In this document: positions 56,275 to 64,000 of the stretch, one piece after another | How positions within the stretch are numbered: position 1 is the first letter of the stretch | Layout: each line of letters starts with the position of its first letter | Translations under genes and position numbers: made by a program | Notes under the pieces: generated by a model | Told to the model about the DNA's origin: nothing | Databases searched by the model: none | What the model saw: the letters and a program-made list of their open reading frames with translations, nothing else | Origin: Nannochloropsis oceanica | Taxonomy: Eukaryota; Sar; Eustigmatophyceae; Eustigmatales; Monodopsidaceae | DNA: 64,000 bases | Direction of reading: 5' to 3' | NCBI GenBank assembly: GCA_004519485.1 | Contig: CP038108.1 | Span: forward strand, 806,001-870,000

Positions 56275-58223
56275 CTACGCCGCCCCGACTCCTCCCGCCC
56301 CTGCCCCCGACTCCTCCACCCTCACACTCAAACCCTCCTCATCCACCCCAACCATAGCTACGAACGCATCCGCACACTGTTGTTCCACCACCTCCTGTAT
56401 CCCATCCATTCCCTCACCCGTCTTCATCACCGCCACCAAGAACCCCCCTCCTCCCGCCCCACACAAAGCCATGCCCACTACCCTTGACTCCAATGCCTTC
56501 ATCAACGTAGCCACATGCTCAGGCTCACAACTCGGTGCCATGACCCTCTTCTGCTCCCGATACTGATTCAAGCACCTTCCCAACCCCACCACATCCCCCT
56601 GCATCAATGCAACCGCCGCAGCTCTCGCCCCCCGAACCAACCCTTGCAACGTCGATAATACCTCTGGACTTTGCTCATAATATCTCCTCACAACTGACCT
56701 CACCAAATGCGCCGCCAACCGCTGCCTCCCCGTGTAGACCAATAACAAATGCCGTTCCCACAACGCACGCACCCCCTTCGAGAGCCCCAACGACGTATAT
56801 TCCACTTTCAGTGGTAAGCCAGGAGAGGAAAAAACTCTCTTCGCTCCTCCCACCAACCCACCCACCTGATCCTGCCACCCTCCCCCCACCCCCATCGATT
56901 GCTCCACCTCCAACACCGCGTGATTTAATGCTTGCAAGCTGTATACACGTCCACAGGCCCGGCCCAATGCAGCCAGAACTGTGCCAACTAAAATACTGCT
57001 GGTCCCTAATCCCGAGCCGGTAGGCAAGGCAGACCAGGTTTCAATCCGCAGGCCGCCACCCACATGAAAGGAGAGCAAGGCCGGGAGGTCCATTTGCTTC
57101 GCAGGAGATGGAATGGGTGAAGAGAGGCGGCCGTGTCCATCTGCAGCTTGCTGCTGCTGTTGGGTGTCGTGGTCGTTGTTCTTGGGCGAGGTACATGCCT
57201 TGCCTGCGGCAGCAGAAGCAGCAGCAGCAGCAGCAGGACTAGCAGCAGGAGGACCAGCAGTAGTAGAGTCCGTTAACGGCAAGACTCCGCAATATTTCAT
57301 ACACCATCTTACCAAGGCCGTCGGGCATGCCATCATCTTCTTTTCCTCACCCTCCTCCTCCTCTTCCTCCTCCAAGTCCCTGATCGCCCAACAGACCTTC
57401 TGGGTCAGCATCCCGCACGCCTGCCGTACCTGGAGCACGACCACTTTCTCCTTCAAGACCTCCACCCGCGCACCAATTGGCCTCTGTCCGTTTAATTGTA
57501 TAGCAAGATTCGTTACTTCCCCCCCCAACTCAAAGGAAATAGGAGGTGTGTCCGACCATCCTCCGCTCAGGTCAATCCTCGCAGGGGCCTCCGCCACCAC
57601 ACTCATCCCTACCCCCAACCTTGGGACTGTTTCAAAGACAACGGCCACTTTGACCGAGGCAACCTGCTCTTTGATCAATGTAAAAGTAGCCATTTCGCAA
57701 TGTGCCGCCGCCAGACGGAGGCGGGACCGCAAGGCCTCCATCCCCTCCCCTCCTCCATGCCCCGTCCAAGCCGCTCGCAAAGCCCGAAGCTGTCGAACGG
57801 CCTCGCCCCTCCTTCCTTCCCTTCTTCCTCCTCCCCCTTCCCTTTGCACCAAATGCTGCACAGCCTGCACCCACTGCGCATTGTACGTTACAGGAGCCTC
57901 GTCCTCCCCCGTGTCCTCGCTCCCTCCCTCCTCCCGCGCCATCGCTCGCAAAATCCGAGCAAGCAACGCGTAAGTAGACGCCACAACAGACAACGCGCCC
58001 GCACTCTCCACGTCAGCACAGTCACTGCTACTGTTACTACTGCTATTCAACACCTGACCTTCCACCCATTCCTCCAACGCTCTCACCAACCACTCCCTCT
58101 CCCGGCGGGTGGGCAACAAGCCGTGCTGCCACACTGCATCTATAGGCTCACGTGCCGAGACCTCCAGACTGGGCCCGGTCCACAAGGCTTCTTGCAGGAC
58201 AGCCAATACATGGGCGCGTTGCC

Positions 58224-58289
<66 letters not shown>

Positions 58290-60252
58290 CTTCCTGCTTC
58301 TTCACACCGTTGTCCCACTCTCCTTCTTTTTCATGCGCTTTCCCCTCTTCATTAATTATCATCAACACACGTTTTTCCAAAGCCCGACGCCACCGAAACT
58401 CCGCCTTTGGCTCCGCTTCTGCTAAAATATCACACAATGACAGCCTCCTCGCCTCCCTCCATGCCTCCAGCTCCTCCTTCGACGGCAGCACGCCTTTGCC
58501 TGCATACGCCTGCTGCCAATCCCAAGCTATTGCTGCTGTTGCTGTTCCTCCTGCATCCCCAACAACTGCAGGAAAAAGACGGGCATGCCATAGTGTGCGC
58601 GGTGTCTGCTTTTCCTCTCTTCCACTGTTGCTTGCGCTGCTACTGCTGCTGCTGCTGGTGCCAGTGATGCTGCTGCTGGGCCAGATGACCTCCGGATCGA
58701 CCTGGAGCACGTCCAAAACCTTTTCCCAGGGCTGCCCCCACACCCCTGCCTCCTTCCCTCCATAGATTGCCTTGATATTATCTTTTATCGACAACACCGA
58801 GACCACGTAAGATGCCGACGCGCGAACTTCCTTCTTCGCTCCCTCCCCCTCCTCCTCCTCCTCCTCGCCCAAACGTACCTCCTGCAAAATTACTCCCGGT
58901 CCCACATTTATCACACTGGACGTACTGCACGCACTGCACAGGCCGCTTACCAACGCTCCGTCCCCCACTTCCAACCTCTCCTTGCCTTGCACCCAACAGT
59001 GCTCCACGACCGCACTTTTCCCAAGATTGACCCCCCCTTCACACCTCAAAATTGAATTTAACACTATTGCCCCATTCTCTCCTTCCTCCATCATTCCCTG
59101 ACGCTGGTCATCCCCGTTCACAACACAACAGACCCGTTTTTGTAATCGGAAGGCTTGAGTAAAGGCCCGCATCTTCTGATTACCCATCGTCATCATCTCC
59201 AGTAATTCCTTAGTGGTCCCAAGATGTCCGAATTCCCCCCCCGGAGGGACCAACGCCGAGAAAGTGTACTGGCACAGTTTAGCCCACAACACGTTCCGTG
59301 CCTCTCGCAAAGCCGTGTCGTCGTTGCAACATCCGTCCATGCGCAAATACTCCGCCCGAGACTGTCCTCCCAACCCCTCACTCAATGCCAAGAGCATGTC
59401 GCTGTACAACTCCAAGCGCAACGCCTCCCTCCTACCGTCCTCGACCTCTTCTTCCCAAGTGCAGCATCGTCGAAACACAGCATGCTCTTGAGGGAGCTGC
59501 ACCAGCTCCCTTGTCACCTCCGGCGAAAAATAGATTGCGCCCGTGTCCAGCAAAACCTCCCCCTCCGAAGAGATAGCTCCATAATCTTCCAGCTCAGTCA
59601 TCGAGGCCTTTTGCAGATAGCGTGTCACCTCTTGGAAAGTCACCTCCTCTTTCTCTATTTTCGCTGCTGTAACATAAACACCGTGATTAGGCCCCAGGGC
59701 AGCAGGCACGCGAGTCGCCAGTCCTACCACGCCACGCTGCACATGCCAGTCCAAAGCAAGGGTGGGTAGGATAAGCAAGACGTCCGACGATGCCACCACA
59801 AGCGAGCCCTTGGACACGCCCCCCGAGAACAAATGCAAAAATTGTTCCAGCAGAAGGTCCACAGGTGTGTTGCTCCCGCCGTCCTCCTCTCGCCGGGCAT
59901 TGAGGCAGGACCAGGCTTTACCACATACAGAGTTGGTCGGCGAACGTTGGCTGTCCCCACCAGAGTGTACCATCAAAATGGACAATGGGGCTACTGCAGC
60001 GCTGTTGCCCCCATGCCTTCGCAAATAGGCCTGGACATGGGCGAGCGCGTTCAAGGTGCCTCCGCCGCTGCCTACGCGCTTGCCCCGTGGGTCGGCTACT
60101 GCGAGGAGGATCAGATCTTGTTCTTCGCCGTTACTGCTGGCCATGCAGTACCGCTTGGAGAGTCGAGTTTGCAATTCCTCTTGGTACGCTCGTGCGGAGC
60201 GCTCTGTGGGGGCCGTCACCACTACGATGGGGAAGGGAAAGGGGGTCCGCAT
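56275..60252 (-). CDS. FKGP: Bifunctional L-fucokinase/GDP-fucose pyrophosphorylase
   Basis: 1,325 aa, single exon. The N-terminal half is the nucleotidyltransferase (VADPRGKRVGSGGGTLNAL near residue 60, LSILMVHSGGDSQRSP, SLVVASSDVLLILP, GPNHGVYV). The C-terminal half is a GHMP kinase: AEAPARIDLSGGWSDTPPIS, the ATP loop PTGSGLGTSSILVGTVLAAL, and GALCGAGGGGFL-like ending MALCGAGGGGFLVAV. Same order as plant FKGP. It salvages free L-fucose: fucose to fucose-1-phosphate to GDP-fucose, in the cytosol, for glycans. A run of about 25 glutamines (near 58210-58290) sits between the domains. The start MRTPFPF is somewhat shorter than plant enzymes, so a short upstream exon is possible. Confidence 0.92.
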
Positions 60253-60845
60253 TTGTTCAAGGAAATTTGTCGTGGGATGCTGCCTAAGGCCGTTATGAGA
60301 GCCTCGTCTTTAATTGTGTTGGCCACAACGTCCGGCAGTCGGCGCGGGCGCGCCTCGGATAGCCCTGTAAGTGGGGACAGGAGCGAGTGTGGTTGAATGT
60401 TCGGAGTAAGTGAGGGCGTGGTGTCTATGCCTGCAATGAGAAGATGAAGTCACAAGCAAGGTAGTGAGTGCATTGCTGTGTCGGTTGCCCTCGCCCATTT
60501 CTCGCCCAGCCACGAAGTGATCCTTGACCGTCTCACCACAGGCCCTGCGATCGCCCTATACTCCTGCGATAATATGCACCAACATCCTAGACAACCAAGA
60601 AAACGTGTTGGAGTACTTGAAAATCAAGAGGTGCTTGCTGCTCTTGGCTTGTTTTCCCCCTCGGCTAATCCGCGCTACAATGGGCCATCTTCATCATCAC
60701 AATTCTAGGCGAATTCATTCACACCCCTTCTCGAGTGGTCAACCCTAGTTCCCAGCACCGAACTCAATTACCATCCACATCCCTGCACACACAGGTGCAC
60801 ACGTACCATACTGTCAAGGCACTGGGTCTAGTCCTCCACGTCGCC
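60253..60845. promoter_or_regulatory. Divergent region between FKGP and chorein genes
   Basis: 593 bp between head-to-head starts. On the minus strand an open frame at about 60368-60255, preceded by a good acceptor (CCCACTTACAG), is out of frame with FKGP; see findings. Otherwise nothing recognised. Confidence 0.4.
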
Positions 60846-63800
60846 ATGGACTTCACGCAGGGCATCCGGAGTTACCTGACGAGGCAGATCCAGGACTCTT
60901 TGAATCATTTGATTGAGGGCGGGGTTGTGGCTGGGATCACAGGGGATGTGGTGCTCGAGGAGTTGTCCCTGCGAAAAAATCTGCTGCGCAACCTGCTCAA
61001 CCTTCCCTTGGAGTATGATATTGCCCGAGGCACGGCCAAAGAATTGCGGGTTTCCATCCCATGGGCCCGCATTATCGCTCAGTCCCAGCCCGTGGTGCAG
61101 GTGACTTTAAAGACGGTGGAGATCCTCGTCAAGCGCTCTTCTTCTTCGAGACATGACAGTCCTAGAGATAAAGTAGACAATCCCCATCAACCACCTTCCT
61201 TGTCGTCTTTACAGCCGCACCACGAATTGCAAAAATTACCCGTCAAGCTTTCTCCCGTCCCACCTGCCACGGCTCCCCCCTCCAAGGGCCGACGAGGTAG
61301 CGCTGTAATGCCCGAAGAGCAGGAAGGCACCGCCGTCGGGGGGGGAGATAAACCCAAAGGCTGGCTTCATTCCCTGGGGAAGAAGCTTTTGATGAACGTG
61401 ATGTTGCGGGTGGACAACTTGGCGATTCGCTACGAGGAGGAGGATGGGAGTACGGTCGCGACTGCGTACATATGCAATGTCCTTTTGAATTCTGCTGATC
61501 CAGGGCAGGACTGGCAGCCGGCTTACAACGAATGTGACCCCCCTGCTAGCCCTTGGCTATTCAAGGCCGTGCACCTCGACGATGTCACAGTCTGTTTGGA
61601 TGGACGTGGGCCGAGAAGCAGCAGCAGCAGCAGTTGCAGCGGCGGCAGCAGTAGCAGCAAGCGGCGGCATGAAGCCCCTCTTGTAGACCGTGCCTCGTTC
61701 AAGCTGAATATGGCCCTAGATGTCCGCGACATTTTCCAATTCTGGGGCACGGAAGGGCCACCCCTCCCTCCCTCGGCCTCTCCTTCGCCTGCTACAGCAA
61801 GTGCGTCGTATTTTCGCACTGATTTTTTTTCCCCCATGTCAATGGATGGCCTTTTCCTCGACAGTCCTTACACCGTTTCTTCTCCTCAGCAGACCGAGCA
61901 GCGACAACAACTGCAACAGCTGCAGCAAGGGGAGGAAGATGAGCAAGAATGGAGTTTGTATGACGGGTACTTGCCGCCGACGTTTGGGGCACTATGTCCG
62001 GTACTGGCTTGTCAGGAGGAATGGGGGGAGGGAGGAAGGGAGGGCGCCTCTCGTGTACCTCGGCCAACATTGGGGCCGTGGGAGGATGGATCGAATGCAT
62101 GGGTTCCTTATGGAAAGGAGGATGAAGGGGGGGAGATCCGGGGGGGGGGAGGGAGAAAGAGACGCCGACGATTTGATAAGAAGGTGCATGCTGCAGTGGT
62201 GCTGGACGTGGAGTGTGCTCGCTTGCGACTGTCATTCAGTGAGCATCAAGCAATACTGCTGCAGGCACTACTGTCTCGAGCAGGGCAGAATGTGAAGGAG
62301 GGGAAGAAAGGAGGAGGAGGGAGTAACGTGTCTCCGGTTGATAAGCAGCAGCAGCCGCAGCAGGAGAAGCCTCCCGTAAATTGTTGGTATGATCGTCTGC
62401 ATGTGACCAGCTTTCGACTTCACACCCTTTCCCTTCGTCTGGTTCGGCACGGCAGTACCGATAGTAGCAGCAGAATAAGAAGCATTAGTAGCAGCGGCAG
62501 TAGTGCTGTTCCCCAACATGCTTCGTGGGTATTCATGCGACTGCGGGCTCGAAAGTTGTTTTTGGATCGGCAGGAGCTTTGTGGAGCAGGGATGGGAGGA
62601 GCTACAGCAGCAGCTGTACATACTGTAGATGTTCGTGGCGCGTTGGGTGCTTTGGAGGTGGCATACGCAGGGGAGGATGTATATGAGGAGGAGGAGGAGG
62701 GATGGGAAGGAGAAAGGGGGATCTTATCATCCTGCATGTCGATGAGATTGGTGCTGCGGTGGGGCCATCAAAGCGAAGAGGGAGACAGGGAGGGTTGTAG
62801 GGAGACAGAGATGATGACCTCAGCGCCCGTCTTATTGGAAAGTTTGTTTGAGAGGAGCTTGGCTGTGAGGGCGTCCTCCAGGAGGGAGGAAACGAGGGAG
62901 GAAGTGATGGCGGGCGCGGAGGAAGGGTTGAACCCAGGCATGGCGTCGGTGCTGGTGTTTAGGATGTTTGAAACTAGCACGAGCAGGAGCAGTACTCCTG
63001 GTATTATTTCTGATGCTGATTCTGCAACTGGAGGTCTCAGAAGGAGATCGTGGGACGTGTTACTCACGGAGGATTTCTACTGTCGCCTGACCCCGGCCCT
63101 GGTGATGGGGCTGGCAGCCTTCAACTTCCTCCCTTCCTCCATACCCGTTTCTACCACCTCAGTCTCTTCATTTTCTACTTCCTCCTCCTCTCTTTCGAAT
63201 CCGCCTTTGCATGCCCGAATCCAGCTTCGAGCGAAGCTAATCAAAGTCTCTTTTGCCTGCGTCAACCCCATGGAAAATAGTACCAGCACCAGCACCAGCA
63301 CCAGCAGAATTGTTAGAACACAACGGCAGCGACCCGATCGATCCGATTGGCTCATCCAAGTCGACAATCTACTGATCGAGCAACACCAGCAGCAACGACT
63401 AGGATTACGGGAAGGGTCTTCCTCCTCTTCCTCCTTGAAGCTGGCGAGGTTCTCTTTAGGTTCCAATTTCTTCCACAAGGAAGCACTAGCACCAGCAACA
63501 TCAGCAGAAGCAGCCTTGCCTGTCGCTGCTGCCACTCTCACTAGAAGGGGGGGCGGAGGTCACTTTGCTCCTCTTCTAGGTGCTGAGAATGTGACCTTGT
63601 CAATCGTAGCACGTGTGCAACCATCGGCAAGCAGCAGCAGCAGCGTCAGCAGCAGCAGCAGTAGCAGCAGCAGTATGGATGTGCATGTCAGCTTTCCTGG
63701 AGGAATGGTGTTATCAGTGCTCCCTGCTCACATGGAAATGTGTGTGGCTATCATCTCTTTTTTCCGCACGAAAGACGGGGACGCTTTAGAAACGTCTGCG

Positions 63801-64000
63801 AGCAGACTTGCCATACGTCACCCCCTTCCTTCCTTCGTTCAAATGGCGTGCAGCAGTGCCTCCATTGAATACAGCAGGACAGGCAGCAGCAGCAGCAGCA
63901 GTAGCAGCAGCAGCAGCGGCGGCGGCGACGGGAGAGAGGGTGTGGAATTGGCTGGGGACACCACAGAGACGATGGCCGTGCTCATGGAAAGCTTCTCCGT
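60846..64000 (+). CDS. Chorein-N / VPS13-type bridge-like lipid transfer protein (3' end beyond window)
   Basis: An open frame of 1,051 codons with no stop to the window edge. The first 100 residues are a chorein N-terminal domain: QDSLNHLIEGGVVAGITGDV, VLEELSLRKNLLRNLLNLPL, ELRVSIPWARIIAQSQPVVQ, VTLKTVEILVK. This is the opening strand-helix unit of the lipid-channel proteins VPS13, ATG2 and BLTP3. A second conserved-looking stretch (GKKLLMNVMLRVDNLAIRYE) follows a low-complexity insert, as in VPS13. S-, Q- and E-rich inserts interrupt the beta-groove repeats. Expected role: bulk glycerolipid transfer at membrane contact sites. Which family member it is cannot be told without the C-terminus. 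Confidence 0.85.
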   Translation, partial: MDFTQGIRSYLTRQIQDSLNHLIEGGVVAGITGDVVLEELSLRKNLLRNLLNLPLEYDIARGTAKELRVSIPWARIIAQSQPVVQVTLKTVEILVKRSSSSRHDSPRDKVDNPHQPPSLSSLQPHHELQKLPVKLSPVPPATAPPSKGRRGSAVMPEEQEGTAVGGGDKPKGWLHSLGKKLLMNVMLRVDNLAIRYEEEDGSTVATAYICNVLLNSADPGQDWQPAYNECDPPASPWLFKAVHLDDVTVCLDGRGPRSSSSSSCSGGSSSSKRRHEAPLVDRASFKLNMALDVRDIFQFWGTEGPPLPPSASPSPATASASYFRTDFFSPMSMDGLFLDSPYTVSSPQQTEQRQQLQQLQQGEEDEQEWSLYDGYLPPTFGALCPVLACQEEWGEGGREGASRVPRPTLGPWEDGSNAWVPYGKEDEGGEIRGGGGRKRRRRFDKKVHAAVVLDVECARLRLSFSEHQAILLQALLSRAGQNVKEGKKGGGGSNVSPVDKQQQPQQEKPPVNCWYDRLHVTSFRLHTLSLRLVRHGSTDSSSRIRSISSSGSSAVPQHASWVFMRLRARKLFLDRQELCGAGMGGATAAAVHTVDVRGALGALEVAYAGEDVYEEEEEGWEGERGILSSCMSMRLVLRWGHQSEEGDREGCRETEMMTSAPVLLESLFERSLAVRASSRREETREEVMAGAEEGLNPGMASVLVFRMFETSTSRSSTPGIISDADSATGGLRRRSWDVLLTEDFYCRLTPALVMGLAAFNFLPSSIPVSTTSVSSFSTSSSSLSNPPLHARIQLRAKLIKVSFACVNPMENSTSTSTSTSRIVRTQRQRPDRSDWLIQVDNLLIEQHQQQRLGLREGSSSSSSLKLARFSLGSNFFHKEALAPATSAEAALPVAAATLTRRGGGGHFAPLLGAENVTLSIVARVQPSASSSSSVSSSSSSSSSMDVHVSFPGGMVLSVLPAHMEMCVAIISFFRTKDGDALETSASRLAIRHPLPSFVQMACSSASIEYSRTGSSSSSSSSSSSGGGDGREGVELAGDTTETMAVLMESFS

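Noticed and set aside
58209-58291. CTG/CAG run considered as a stand-alone microsatellite
   Set aside because: It lies in frame inside FKGP as a polyglutamine tract, so it is reported with that gene.

Overview
The window is nuclear DNA of a photosynthetic stramenopile. The best fit is a eustigmatophyte such as Nannochloropsis or Microchloropsis; that is inference. The evidence is: short introns (about 80-215 bp, GT-AG) in otherwise compact genes; several proteins that open with a signal peptide followed by an ASAF-, HAF- or QAF-type motif, the presequence that sends proteins into the four-membrane plastid of heterokont algae; a plant-type chlorophyll dephytylase-like hydrolase; and a plant-type fucokinase/GDP-fucose pyrophosphorylase. 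Low-complexity Q, S, G and E runs and strong purine/pyrimidine strand asymmetry produce many false ORFs. Exon models were built by hand from GT/AG sites and phase. Every completed multi-exon model sums to a whole number of codons.

Layout: 1-3932 (-) BRCA1/BARD1-like RING-BRCT protein, running off the left edge; 4227-6310 (+) plastid alpha/beta hydrolase (CLD1-like); 6841-9105 (+) coiled-coil protein; 9653-12095 (-) DDX1 helicase; 12361-16998 (+) F-box/SNF2/RING helicase; 17490-17843 (+) small three-RPEL protein; 18678-21821 (-) M1 aminopeptidase; 22048-24520 (+) FAD amine-oxidase-fold flavoprotein; 25149-26847 (-) plastid-targeted SAM-carrier-like protein; 27062-28453 (+) unknown; 29001-32663 (-) tandem-UBC E2; 33859-36397 (+) SHQ1; 37494-39822 (-) plastid J-domain/coiled-coil protein; 40693-42358 (+) plastid FKBP-CS fusion; 42674-43781 (+) eIF3g. 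From 43782 to 47980 lies a gene-poor accessory stretch with a near-perfect 289-bp palindrome, a long polypyrimidine tract, direct repeats, hairpins and a MiaB N-terminal fragment. Then 47981-55541 (-) a 2,421-residue ORC1/CDC6-type AAA+ protein; 56275-60252 (-) bifunctional fucose kinase/pyrophosphorylase; 60846-64000 (+) chorein/VPS13-type lipid-transfer protein, running off the right edge.

The genes do not form one pathway. Themes are genome maintenance and replication (BRCA1-like, SNF2, ORC1/CDC6), RNA and ribosome biology (DDX1, SHQ1, eIF3g), ubiquitin (RING, E2, F-box) and plastid proteins (hydrolase, flavoprotein, carrier, J-protein, FKBP-CS). The most unusual object is the ORC1/CDC6 protein: about 1,830 residues before its ATPase carry eleven diverged copies of a GW...PG...G-x-DYF module that I do not recognise. 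Next are the tandem E2, whose first UBC fold lacks the usual HPN motif and aligned cysteine, the long palindrome, and plastid presequences confined to the first exon or first intron of three genes.
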